This document shows, piece by piece, positions 9,283-16,693 of a DNA stretch of 64,000 nucleotides. The notes under the pieces were generated by a model. The model saw nothing but the letters and a program-made list of their open reading frames with translations, was not told where the DNA came from and did no database searches. Within the stretch, counting starts at the first letter, position 1. Each line of letters opens with the position of its first letter. The position numbers and the translations under genes were made by a program. Source of the stretch: JASHPR01 sp963833885 (lineage in GTDB: Bacteria > Actinomycetota > Actinomycetes > Streptosporangiales > Streptosporangiaceae); NCBI GenBank assembly GCA_963833885.1, contig CAWHZU010000019.1:186001-250000 (forward strand), in the 5' to 3' direction.

Positions 9283-9307
9283 CGACATATATAGCCTACA
9301 TGTGTAG
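9283..9307 (-). promoter_or_regulatory. Probable PadR operator upstream of the PadR gene (autoregulation)
   Basis: CGACATATATAG, C, CTACATGTGTAG: the reverse complement of the operator at 8212-8236 with a single mismatch. It ends 9 bases before the GTG of the PadR gene. A TAGACT hexamer at 9305-9310 could be a -10 element, which would make the padR transcript leaderless or nearly so (inference). Confidence 0.75.
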
Positions 9308-9316
9308 ACTTGGTTT

Positions 9317-9652
9317 GTGAAACTGACCGGGCCGCTGGAGCGCGTGCTGAGAGTGCTAGTCGCTGACCCAGCCGCGCCGCATTACGGCTATGACCTGATG
9401 AAGGCCACCAGGCTGCCCAGCGGCACCCTGTACCCGATGCTCGCCCGCCTGCAGCAGGAGGGCCTGGTGGACTCGGAGTGGGAGGACGCACGCCCGGACG
9501 CGGCCGGCCGACCACCCCGCAAGTACTACCGGCTGACCGCAGAAGGCGCCCGGGTCGCCCGCCTCGAGCTCGCACAAGTCCCCGCCGCGCGCGGCCGGAC
9601 GCGGCACGTTGCGGCGCGGCCCGCCCACGGAACCCATGGGAACGCATGGTGA
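9317..9652 (+). CDS. PadR family winged helix-turn-helix repressor
   Basis: 111 residues, close to the short PadR (PadR-s2-like) length. The winged helix contains HYGYDLMKATRLPSGTLYPM with the recognition helix, then RLQQEGLVDSEW and the wing RKYYRLTAEG. PadR proteins bind ATGT-type palindromes, and such a site lies 9 bases upstream as well as before the neighbouring hydrolase. The GTG start at 9317 has no ribosome binding site, consistent with leaderless translation. The gene overlaps the next one by 7 bases, so the pair is probably coupled. Confidence 0.88.
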   Translation: MKLTGPLERVLRVLVADPAAPHYGYDLMKATRLPSGTLYPMLARLQQEGLVDSEWEDARPDAAGRPPRKYYRLTAEGARVARLELAQVPAARGRTRHVAARPAHGTHGNAW

Positions 9653-10248
9653 GCGGGACGATCCGGCCCGTGCAGCGGGTCGCCGAGCGGCTCATCCATG
9701 GCGCGTGCCGCCGGCTGCCGGCGGACGTGCGTTCGGAGCGGTGCCGGGAGTGGACCGCCGAGGTGTCTGCGATCCTGGACGACGAGAGCGTTCGCCCGTC
9801 GTGGCTGCGCGGGCTGCGGGCGCTGGCCTTCTGCGCAGGCATCTCCCGGGCGGCCAGGCAGCTGCACCGGTCGGCGCTGGCCCGTTCCCGGCGCAGCGCA
9901 AACTCCCAATGGCGCAGCGGCGCGCCGCGGACCCGGCCGAGCGACATGGCCGTCCGCGTCACCGCCGGGCTCGTGGTGTGGGTCGTGGTCGTGGCCGGCA
10001 TCATCACCGTGCTGATCGCAGATCCCGATCCGCGCGGCTGGCCGTTCCTGCTCGTCGTGGCGCTGGGGATCGGCTTCGATGCCTACTGCCTGGCCGACAT
10101 TGCCCGCGCCAGTCAGGTGCGCTACCTGTCCAGGCGGACATGGGCGCTCCTTTGCCTGGTCCAGATCCCGCTCGGCGGCATCCTCTACCTCTGCATCGGC
10201 CGTATTGGCCCGGCACGGGCGCTGTCTCCAAACCAAACGCGGCAGTGA
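9646..10248 (+). CDS. Membrane protein with C-terminal PLDc_N-type domain
   Basis: 200 residues. The first 100 are basic and cytoplasmic-looking (RLPADVRSERCREWTAEVSAIL). Two hydrophobic segments follow (VTAGLVVWVVVVAGIITVLI and PFLLVVALGIGFDAYCLADI), then LLCLVQIPLGGILYLCIGR, which matches the short phospholipase D N-terminal (PLDc_N) membrane motif. Such proteins often sit beside PadR regulators and ABC exporter genes in actinomycetes. The ATG at 9646 overlaps the padR stop. The function is not known. Immediately downstream is the residue of an ABC ATPase gene, suggesting that this was once a PadR-membrane protein-ABC transporter operon. Confidence 0.7.
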   Translation: MVSGTIRPVQRVAERLIHGACRRLPADVRSERCREWTAEVSAILDDESVRPSWLRGLRALAFCAGISRAARQLHRSALARSRRSANSQWRSGAPRTRPSDMAVRVTAGLVVWVVVVAGIITVLIADPDPRGWPFLLVVALGIGFDAYCLADIARASQVRYLSRRTWALLCLVQIPLGGILYLCIGRIGPARALSPNQTRQ

Positions 10249-10379
10249 TCGAGCTGAACGGGCTCACCAAGCGATCCGGTGCGTCACTGATGTTTGACGA
10301 GCCGGTCAACGGGCTCGACACCGGCGGCGTGCCGGTCACCCAGCGTCGGCTAGCGTGCTGGTGTGGCGAGCCGTGCTGA
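10245..10379 (+). pseudogene. Collapsed ABC transporter ATPase remnant (internal deletion)
   Basis: A 44-codon frame starting with GTG reads VIELNGLTKRSGAS and then jumps to LMFDEPVNGLDTGGV. The first part is the usual N-terminus of a drug-efflux type ABC ATPase and the second is its Walker B/D-loop region. The roughly 130 residues between them in a normal family member, including the Walker A and LSGGQ signature, are missing, and the C-terminus degenerates after GGV. The start overlaps the preceding stop as GTGA, the coupling expected of the ancestral operon. It cannot be functional as an ATPase. Confidence 0.8.
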
Positions 10380-11139
10380 GCGTTCCATGTCCTTCGGGGC
10401 GATCGCGGAAGACTACGACCGGCTGCGGCCCGGGCCGCCGGAGGCAGCGGTCGACTGGCTCGTGCCCGCGGGCTGCCAGGTCGCCGTGGACCTGGGCGCT
10501 GGCACGGGGCTGCTGACCCGCGCGCTTGCGCGCAAGGTCCCGCAGGTCGTGGCGGTCGAGCCGGACCCGCGGATGGCGGGCGTACTGCAGGCACGCTCCA
10601 GCCAAGCCCAGTTCGACGGCATCCGGGTCGCGCAGAGCCGCGGCGAGCAGATCCCGCTGCCCGACGCCAGCGCCGACGGCGTATTCGCCTCGTCGGCGTG
10701 GCATTGGCTGGACCCGGAGCGCGCCCCGCGCGAAATCGCGCGCGTACTGCGCGACGGCGGCCGCCTCGGCGTGATCTGGACCACCCGGGACCGCAGCGCC
10801 GACTGGGTGCGCGAGGTCGAAGCGGTCCGCGACAACGCGGCCGGGCCAACCGACGACCGGGAGGACCGGTGGGCCCGGCACCGCCGCGAGGTCGCGCTCC
10901 CCGGTCAGCTGTTCGGGAACGTGCAGACCGCGTCGTTCGCGTCCACCCGGCAGATGACGACCGGCGACTTCGTGGACATGCTGGCCACCTACAGCGGCGC
11001 GATCACCGCGAGCCCGCAGGAGCGGGAGGTGGCACTCGACCGTGCCAGGGCCGTGCTGGAACGGAGGTTCCCCGGCGCCGCCGAGATCGATGTGCCCATG
11101 CGGTCGTGGTGCTACCGCGCCGAGCGGCTTCCGCGCTGA
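10363..11139 (+). CDS. Class I SAM-dependent methyltransferase
   Basis: 258 residues. The N-terminus FGAIAEDYDRLRPGPPEAAVDWL is the lead-in common to Methyltransf_11/25 proteins. Motif I is VAVDLGAGTGLLTRALA, the acidic post-strand-2 residue is in VVAVEPD, and the ASADGVFASSAWHWLDP segment is the motif IV-V region. It is cytoplasmic and the substrate is unknown. GTG at 10363 is used; ATG at 10387 is the alternative. It overlaps the tail of the ABC remnant, so its upstream region may have been fixed by the deletion that destroyed that gene. Confidence 0.8.
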   Translation: MASRAERSMSFGAIAEDYDRLRPGPPEAAVDWLVPAGCQVAVDLGAGTGLLTRALARKVPQVVAVEPDPRMAGVLQARSSQAQFDGIRVAQSRGEQIPLPDASADGVFASSAWHWLDPERAPREIARVLRDGGRLGVIWTTRDRSADWVREVEAVRDNAAGPTDDREDRWARHRREVALPGQLFGNVQTASFASTRQMTTGDFVDMLATYSGAITASPQEREVALDRARAVLERRFPGAAEIDVPMRSWCYRAERLPR

Positions 11140-11159
11140 CCCGCATGCTCCTGCTCGAC

Positions 11160-11199
11160 AGGCCTGCGGGCCCACCCGCCCGGATGGGCCCGCAGACCT
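11160..11199. terminator. Bidirectional hairpin between convergent genes
   Basis: Arms at 11160-11174 and 11185-11199 (AGGCCTGCGGGCCCA and its complement with one mismatch) enclose a 10-base loop. It sits in the 83-bp gap between the convergent methyltransferase and amidohydrolase genes and can serve both. There is no clear T run. Confidence 0.6.
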
Positions 11200-11222
11200 G
11201 CCCCCGCCCCCCGGGGGTCGTT

Positions 11223-12233
11223 TCAGGCCCTGGCGGGCCTGGCGAGCCTGGCCTTGGTCTGCTCGACGTCCATGCCGTGCAGCCGGAGCAGGTTCTCGCC
11301 GAGGATCTTCCGCTTGGCCTGGTCGGTCAGCTGCGGATACCCGTAGCCGGCGCAGAGGTCCTCCGGAATCTGGAAGTCCATGAACGCGCGCAGGGCCCAC
11401 TGCGGGTGGAACAGCGGCGCCTCCGAGCCATAGATGATCTTGTCCTCGCCGCACCAGAACAGCAGCTTCCCGATGATCTCGGCGAACATCCGCGGCGAGC
11501 GGACCACGAAGTTGATGGTGGCCGCGATCGACGCGTACAGGTTCGGGTAGCGGATGAGCTGCCAGCACGTCTCGTCCAGGAACGGCAGGCCGACGTGGAA
11601 GATCACGAAATTGATGTCGGGGAAGTTGGCCGCGGCGCCGTCCATGTCCCAGGTCTGGGTGTGCTCGATCGGCTGCGGGCCGAGCGGCACGCCCTTGTGC
11701 ACGCCGATCAGGTTGACGCCCAGTTCCTGGGCCTTCTCGAAGACCGGGAAGGCCACCTGCGGGTCGTCCATCCGCCACGGGTACGGCTTCCCGTAGTCGT
11801 AGCGCACGTTGTAGAACTTGAACGCCCGCGCGCCGAACTCGCCGACCTGCCGTTCCATCAAGTCCAGGGCCTTGCGGCCCTCCAGCGGGTTCACCGACCC
11901 CCAGAAGATGGTCCGGTCGGGGTCACGGCTGGCCAGGTCGGCGCATTCCTCCCAGGGCGAGAGGCCGTCCCGGAACAGGTCCGTGAGCGGCAGCGGCATC
12001 GCCACCAGCATGTCGGTGTCGGACTCCTCGTACACCATCTTCCTGATGTCCGCGATCGTCCACTGCCGCAGGAACTCCTCGGGCGGCAGCTTGGGCTGGT
12101 CGTCCGGGGTCAGCGCGTTGTGGAACGCGTACAGGTGGTTGTCGAACATCAGCCCGGGCTGGCCGAACGCGTTCTTCGGGTCGAAGTTGAACAGGTGCGC
12201 GACGCAGTCGAACACGAAGGCGTCGTCGATCAT
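11223..12233 (-). CDS. Amidohydrolase family 2 (TIM-barrel) protein
   Basis: 336 residues of the amidohydrolase_2/decarboxylase-like group. The N-terminus IDDAFVFDCVAHLFNFDPKN is where the first metal-binding motif should be, and only one His (AHLF) is visible. RAFKFYNVR, VHKGVPLG, INFVIFHVGLP and IIYGSEAPLFHP follow in family order. The normal GSD ending is GSE here, so metal binding may differ. Members hydrolyse or decarboxylate aromatic and related acids. The gene is coupled (ATGA) to an upstream PaaD-like gene and lies beside a divergent IclR regulator, suggesting an inducible catabolic pair. Substrate unknown. Confidence 0.82.
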   Translation of the reverse strand: MIDDAFVFDCVAHLFNFDPKNAFGQPGLMFDNHLYAFHNALTPDDQPKLPPEEFLRQWTIADIRKMVYEESDTDMLVAMPLPLTDLFRDGLSPWEECADLASRDPDRTIFWGSVNPLEGRKALDLMERQVGEFGARAFKFYNVRYDYGKPYPWRMDDPQVAFPVFEKAQELGVNLIGVHKGVPLGPQPIEHTQTWDMDGAAANFPDINFVIFHVGLPFLDETCWQLIRYPNLYASIAATINFVVRSPRMFAEIIGKLLFWCGEDKIIYGSEAPLFHPQWALRAFMDFQIPEDLCAGYGYPQLTDQAKRKILGENLLRLHGMDVEQTKARLARPARA

Positions 12234-12613
12234 GTGGGATCACCCTTCCCGGGCTGATGTGCGGCCAGGTAAGCGCCGCGGTCGGGCACCTGCGAGGGGT
12301 GCGGCAGGAACCGGAGCAGGCTGGCGGCTCGCGGGGACAGGCGGTCTGTTGTCCACGCCTCGTCCCAGACGATCTCAACGTCGGCGGAACTGACTCCCGG
12401 CTGCGCTTCGATCCGCTCCTGGATATCGGTCAGCACCCGGGCAGCGAACGGGCACCAGCCGGACGTGAGCAGCAACTCGACGCGGACCTGGCCGCCGGTC
12501 GCGCGCACCGAGCGCACCAGCCCCATGTCCACGACCGATATGCCCTTTTCGCTGCAGCACGGGTCGTACACGTCGCTCAGCGCGTCAAGCGCCCATTGCG
12601 GAACGTCGGGCAT
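12230..12613 (-). CDS. MIP18/DUF59 (PaaD-like) iron-sulfur assembly family protein
   Basis: 127 residues from the ATG at 12613. The core has PCCSEKGISVVDMGLVRSV and VELLLTSGWCPFAARVLTDI, matching the DUF59 pattern of strand-DxGLV and a conserved Cys (SGWCPF). The family (PaaD, SufT, MIP18) helps mature Fe-S enzymes, such as ring-hydroxylating oxygenases. Pairing with an amidohydrolase of family 2 under a shared ATGA overlap is a recurrent actinobacterial arrangement, so it may support the maturation of that metalloenzyme (inference). A GTG at 12664 would add 17 residues of low-quality sequence and is less likely. Confidence 0.75.
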   Translation of the reverse strand: MPDVPQWALDALSDVYDPCCSEKGISVVDMGLVRSVRATGGQVRVELLLTSGWCPFAARVLTDIQERIEAQPGVSSADVEIVWDEAWTTDRLSPRAASLLRFLPHPSQVPDRGAYLAAHQPGKGDPT

Positions 12614-12720
12614 GCGGCCAGGCTGCCAGCGCGGCCAGCGCTGCGGAACCCCCGGAAATTTCACATGCTGAAGCAGGCCTGGATGCCGTGGGGCGGTTCC
12701 CAGCCGCGCTCGCGCGCGGC

Positions 12721-13491
12721 ATGCTTGAAAGAGTGAGAACCCAGGGTGAAGAGCCTGGCGACCTCATCCGCAGCGTGTCCCGTGCCCTGCGGATCATCGA
12801 GGAGGTCTCGAGTTCGCCGCGCCCGCTGCCGGTGAAGGTCATCGCCCGCCGGTGTGAGCTCCACCTGTCGACCGCCTATCACCTGGTCCGCACGCTCTGC
12901 TACGAGGGTTATCTGGTCCGCGTGGCGGACGGCGGCTACGTCGCGGGTTCCGAGGTGGCCGAGCGCTTCCACGACCTGATGGGCGCGCTGCGCCGCCCGG
13001 CGAAGGCCAGGGCCGTGCTCAGGCACCTCGCGGACGTGACCGGGCACAGCGCGTATCTGGCCTGCATTTCCGGGGGGCGGCTGGTGATCGTCGACATGGC
13101 CGAGGGCGGGCAGTCCCCCTGGCTGGAGGACCTGCAGCCGGGCCTGGAAACCGCCGCGCACGCGACCGCGGTGGGCAAGGCCCTGCTGACAACGCTGCCC
13201 TGCCGGGACCGCAGCAGCCTGCTCCTCGAGCAGGGCATGCGTCCGTTCACGCCGAACACGGTGACCGAGCCCGGCGAGATCGAGGCCGAGCTTGCCCCGC
13301 TGCACCCGGGAGACCTGGTCATGGAGCACGGCCAGTACCGCGATGAGGTGTGCTGCGCGGGCGTGGCGTTCCGGGGCGCGGGAAGCTGGTGGGCGCTCGG
13401 CTCCTCGGCGCGCGGGCTCAGCCTGCCCGAGCCGCTGCTCGCCGAGCTCCAGATGGCCGCGGCCGACCTGAACGGCAACGCGATCGGCTAG
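12721..13491 (+). CDS. IclR family transcriptional regulator
   Basis: About 256 residues. An N-terminal winged helix (SVSRALRIIEEVSSSP, then HLSTAYHLVRTLCYEGYLVR as the recognition region) is followed by the IclR effector domain with ETAAHATAVGKALLTTLP and EVCCAGVAFRG. IclR proteins sense aromatic or other carboxylate metabolites. Its position, divergent from the PaaD-like/amidohydrolase pair, suggests it regulates that pair. Start choice is uncertain: ATG at 12721 is used, and GTG codons at 12688 and 12733 are possible. It converges with the GH16 gene with only 6 bases between stops. Confidence 0.85.
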   Translation: MLERVRTQGEEPGDLIRSVSRALRIIEEVSSSPRPLPVKVIARRCELHLSTAYHLVRTLCYEGYLVRVADGGYVAGSEVAERFHDLMGALRRPAKARAVLRHLADVTGHSAYLACISGGRLVIVDMAEGGQSPWLEDLQPGLETAAHATAVGKALLTTLPCRDRSSLLLEQGMRPFTPNTVTEPGEIEAELAPLHPGDLVMEHGQYRDEVCCAGVAFRGAGSWWALGSSARGLSLPEPLLAELQMAAADLNGNAIG

Positions 13492-13497
13492 CAGCCG

Positions 13498-14397
13498 TCA
13501 GCTGTCATAGACCGAGACGCTGCGTACCCGCATCGTGCCAGGAGTGGAGGTATAGCTGGTGGGGCTGACACAGCCGCAGAACTCGTTCGGGTACTGGCCC
13601 CCCATGGCCAGGTCGAGGATGATCGAGAAGCCGTGGTTGACGGCCTCATCCCAGGCCGGAGCGCCCACCTGGCGCTCGCTCACGCTGAAGAACTCCTTGC
13701 CCTCGAGGTACCAGCGGATCTGCTCGTTGGCGGCGTTGCGCCGGTCGACGATCACGCTGTACACGTGGTAGCCGCTCTGGCAGCCGGCGCACGACCGCAG
13801 CCCGCTCGACAGGCCGTTGTGCTCGTGGCACGGCCCGAACGTCCCGTCGGGATTGGGCTGGGTGAGGTTCCCGCAGTGGAAGGCACCGGAGTGCTCGCTC
13901 AGGCCGTCGACGTCCTCCAGCACGTCGATCTCGCCGTGCGCGGGCCACGAGCGCGGCCCGAGCATCCAGAACGCCGGCCAGTAACCCAGGCCATCTTTCG
14001 GGTCCGGCTGCTCGATGGTGGCGCTGACCTTCATCTCTCCCCCGGCCGGGGCGCCGAAGTCGCTGACGGTCTGGATCCGGCCCGACGTCCAGCCGGAGCC
14101 CTGATACATCGCCGTGATATCAAGATCGCCATGCCCGTCGAGATGGACGTTGCCGACAGAATTCGTCATTCTCTCGATTTCACCATTGCCGAATACGCCC
14201 TCGCCAGTGTCGTATTTCCAGTAGTTCGTGTTGACACCGCCGCCGGCCTGCCCGGCAAAACTCGCCGACCAGACCTTTTCCCACGAGGTCGAGGTGCCCG
14301 CGGCCAATGTGGGGGCGCAGGCGGCACAGGATATTGCCAGTAAAAAGCACATCATTACACTTGCTGGCCATTTCCGGCATGAAGTGCGTACCCGCAC
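13498..14397 (-). CDS. Secreted glycoside hydrolase family 16 beta-glucanase-like enzyme
   Basis: 299 residues from the GTG at 14397, which has a GGGGGG run 5-7 bases upstream; the longer frame to 14442 lacks this. The N-terminus RTSCRKWPASVMMCFLLAISCAACAPTLAAG is a signal peptide, possibly a lipoprotein type. The catalytic signature is GEIDVLEDVDG (pattern E-x-D-x-x-E), with ASFAGQAGGGVNTNYWKYDTG upstream and LDLAMGGQYPNEF downstream in GH16 order. It should cleave beta-1,3 or mixed-linkage glucans outside the cell. Codon use near the start is noticeably more AT-rich than in neighbours, hinting at transfer along with the truncated glycosyltransferase next to it. Confidence 0.88.
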   Translation of the reverse strand: MRVRTSCRKWPASVMMCFLLAISCAACAPTLAAGTSTSWEKVWSASFAGQAGGGVNTNYWKYDTGEGVFGNGEIERMTNSVGNVHLDGHGDLDITAMYQGSGWTSGRIQTVSDFGAPAGGEMKVSATIEQPDPKDGLGYWPAFWMLGPRSWPAHGEIDVLEDVDGLSEHSGAFHCGNLTQPNPDGTFGPCHEHNGLSSGLRSCAGCQSGYHVYSVIVDRRNAANEQIRWYLEGKEFFSVSERQVGAPAWDEAVNHGFSIILDLAMGGQYPNEFCGCVSPTSYTSTPGTMRVRSVSVYDS

Positions 14398-14459
14398 ACT
14401 ATTACCCCCCGTCGGTTTTAGAGAGCCAGCGTAGCAAAGCAAAGCAGACGTGCCGCCTA

Positions 14460-15060
14460 TTAAGAGACGGATTTAGGCTGGCCAAGCCCGGCTCGCTCCC
14501 AGCGCAGCGCACCAGCCAGCCGCCGGCACAGGCGGGGAACCGAGAAGACCAACAGCAGGACCGCGGTGACCCCGCCCCACACGACGAGCGCCAGGAGGTA
14601 AATCGGTATAACCGTAATGGTGAGCAGTCGGCCAGCCCAGAGAAAGCCACGCTCGAGCTTGGGCCGGATATTGAACCGCTGCAGCCAGTAAATCATGATC
14701 AGGAGCACGGCGGTGGCCATCGTGAGCCCGCTGAAATAGAACTGCTCCATCAGGAAATAGTAGATCGCATGGGTTATCCGCATTCTCAGGTTAACCTTTG
14801 GCCAGTGGGTGGTGAAGAAGATATTCATGCACCCGAACGCCCAGCGGTACTGCTGGTTGAAGTAGGCGGCCCAGGTCGTGGGGCCCTCGCCGACGGCGAG
14901 CGGCTCGGGCACGTACACGCTCTCCCACCGGCCGACGTGAAACCGCATCCCGGTAGCCAGGTCTTCGGTGAGATGGCCCTGGTAAAACCCGATGTCCCGC
15001 AGCGCGGCCACGCGCACGACGTGATTGGCCCCCTGTAGGCGACAACGGGTGATCAGGCCG
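14460..15060 (-). pseudogene. 5'-truncated family 2 glycosyltransferase (membrane, cellulose-synthase-like)
   Basis: Only the C-terminal 200 residues remain. They start at RCRLQGANHVVRVAALRDIGF, include HLTEDLATGM (the TED-type catalytic base region) and QQYRWAFG (the QxxRW motif), and continue with three or more membrane segments (FSGLTMATAVLLIMIYWL, LLTITVIPIYLLALVVW, VTAVLLLVFSVP). The N-terminal nucleotide-sugar binding half with the DxD motif is absent: the homology stops exactly where the esterase gene begins (stop codon at 15061-15063). There is no start codon with a ribosome binding site at the junction, so this is a non-functional fragment, probably left by a deletion or insertion event. 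Confidence 0.78.
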
Positions 15061-16047
15061 TCATGCGCCCAGACCGCCCGACACGGCCCGGCGCACGTAG
15101 CCCAGCCGGGTCGCGCGTGATGCCTGGGCCAGCGCGGTGTGCGGGGCAATCCCGTCGAACCCGTGGAATCCGCCCGGCCAGAGGTGAAGCTCGGCAGGCA
15201 CTCCGGCCTGGGATAGCCGGGCCGCGTAGTCGATGGCCTCGTCCCGGAACGTCTCGACCGACCCCACGTCGATGAACGCGGCCGGGAGACCGGTCAGGTC
15301 CGTGGCGCGCGCGGGCGCCGCGTACGGCGAGACGTCCGGGCCGCCGCGTGCGGCGCCAAGCAGGGCCGTCCAGGCGATGACGTTCGACGTCCGGTCCCAG
15401 GTGCCCTCGCCGTCCAATTCCTGGCTGGACGGGGTGATGCAGCGGTCATCGAGCATCGGGCACATGAGGATCTGGTGACTGAGCGGCGGGCCGCCGCGGT
15501 TACGGGCCATCAGCGCGGTGCCCGCGGCCAGGCCGCCCCCGGCGCTGCTCCCGGCGATGATCAGGCGGGACGGATCGATGCCGAGCTCGCCGCAGTGCGC
15601 TCCGGTCCAGACCAGGCCGGCGTAGCAGTCCTCAACCGGCGCCGGGTGCGGGTGCTCCGGGGCCAGGCGGTACTCGACCGAAACCGCGACCACGCCCACC
15701 TCGTCCACCCACAGGGCCAGCTCGTCGGCGCCGGTGCGGTTCGTCCCCAGCACCATGCCGCCGCCGTGGGTGTGGTAGACGCCGGGCCACGGACCCTGCC
15801 CGTTCGCCGGGCGGAGGATCAGCACCGACAGATCGGGCGCGCCCGCTGGCCCGGGAATCTGGCGCTCCTCGAGCTCGACCGCGCCGCCGCGGCGCAGCGC
15901 GTCATCGACGGCCGGGAGCATCAGCGCCTGCTCCTCGCGCCGGGCCAGGATGTCCTCGAGGCGCATCAGGTGCCGCTGCCCGGCGGGCATGCCGGCGAGC
16001 ACCACACGCAGCTCGGGGTCGACGGGCGGGTGGGTGCTCGCGGTCAT
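15061..16047 (-). CDS. Alpha/beta hydrolase fold-3 esterase (HSL family)
   Basis: 328 residues from the ATG at 16047, preceded by GGAGAGGGGAGA. The oxyanion motif HGGG is at 94-97, the nucleophile motif GSSAG at 166-170 (Ser168), and SVEYRLAPEHPHPAP is the classical HSL-family segment. The acid lies in DVGSVETFRDE and the catalytic His in HGFDG. These are cytoplasmic esterases or lipases with broad short-chain specificity. The gene ends exactly at the breakpoint of the truncated glycosyltransferase. An extended frame to 16065 adds 6 residues without better support. Confidence 0.88.
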   Translation of the reverse strand: MTASTHPPVDPELRVVLAGMPAGQRHLMRLEDILARREEQALMLPAVDDALRRGGAVELEERQIPGPAGAPDLSVLILRPANGQGPWPGVYHTHGGGMVLGTNRTGADELALWVDEVGVVAVSVEYRLAPEHPHPAPVEDCYAGLVWTGAHCGELGIDPSRLIIAGSSAGGGLAAGTALMARNRGGPPLSHQILMCPMLDDRCITPSSQELDGEGTWDRTSNVIAWTALLGAARGGPDVSPYAAPARATDLTGLPAAFIDVGSVETFRDEAIDYAARLSQAGVPAELHLWPGGFHGFDGIAPHTALAQASRATRLGYVRRAVSGGLGA

Positions 16048-16120
16048 CGGATCTCCCCTCTCCACGCTGCCATCTTCGCGCGGCCGGAATCATGGCGGCG
16101 CGGCAGAGGTTGGCACGGAC

Positions 16121-16480
16121 ATGGCTACAGGGCACACAATCACGGTTACCCCGGCAAACGTGCACGTCGAGGTCACGCTCGGCGGCGAGAAGCTTGCGGA
16201 GTCGGACCGGCCGGTCCTGCTCGACGAGACCGGCCTGCCGACCCGCTACTACCTGCCGCGGGACGACGTGCGCACCGACCTGCTCAAGCCGACGGACACG
16301 GCGACGACCTGCCCGTTCAAGGGCCAGGCGTCGTACTGGTCGGCGGAGGTCGGCGGCGAGACGCACGATGACCTGGTGTGGAGCTATGAGAACCCGATCC
16401 CGCAGGCCGAGGGGATCGCCGGGCTCATGTGCTTCTACCCGGACCAGGTCGAGCTGACGGTCAACGGCCAGCCAGCGTAA
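16121..16480 (+). CDS. DUF427 domain protein
   Basis: 119 residues. The single-domain fold of DUF427 is recognised from RYYLPRDDVRTDLLKPTDTAT, TTCPFKGQASYWS and the C-terminal EGIAGLMCFYPDQVELTVNG. The family is widespread in actinobacteria; its biochemical role is not established. The ATG at 16121 is used because conservation begins there; the reading frame is open further upstream but overlaps the divergent esterase start. Confidence 0.8.
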   Translation: MATGHTITVTPANVHVEVTLGGEKLAESDRPVLLDETGLPTRYYLPRDDVRTDLLKPTDTATTCPFKGQASYWSAEVGGETHDDLVWSYENPIPQAEGIAGLMCFYPDQVELTVNGQPA

Positions 16481-16495
16481 ACACCTTCTCCAGGC

Positions 16496-16590
16496 AGCCC
16501 CTGCTCACGTGCAACTGAGGACCCTGCTGACCTGGACCTGAGGGCCCTACTCACCTGAACATGTGGGCCCTACTCACCTGCACCTGAGGG
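16496..16590. repeat. 23-bp tandem repeat, about four copies, upstream of the NCS1 permease
   Basis: The core GGGCCCTACTCACCTG is exact at 16542-16557 and 16565-16580. Degenerate copies lie at 16519-16534 (GGACCCTGCTGACCTG) and 16496-16511 (AGCCCCTGCTCACGTG), and a partial one follows at 16588. Spacing is 23 bp throughout. It fills most of the gap between DUF427 and the permease operon. Role unknown. Confidence 0.75.
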
Positions 16591-16636
16591 GCGTTTGGGG
16601 GTCTTGACGTCCGCCAGGGCCGCTCCTACCCTCGTG

Positions 16637-16671
16637 ATAACCGTTCTGGTAACGATACCGGAAGCGTTATA
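16637..16671 (+). promoter_or_regulatory. Imperfect inverted repeat before the catabolic operon
   Basis: CGTTCTGGTA (16642-16651) faces TACCGGAAGCG (16656-16666), flanked by ATAAC and GTTAT. It lies 23 bases before the permease start and could be an operator for a GntR- or LacI-type regulator. The symmetry is imperfect, so this is tentative. Confidence 0.3.
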
Positions 16672-16693
16672 GGTCGATGGTGGCGGTGGCAAC

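Noticed and set aside
16496..16590. CRISPR array
   Set aside because: The 23-bp units are contiguous tandem repeats without unique spacers, and no cas gene is present.
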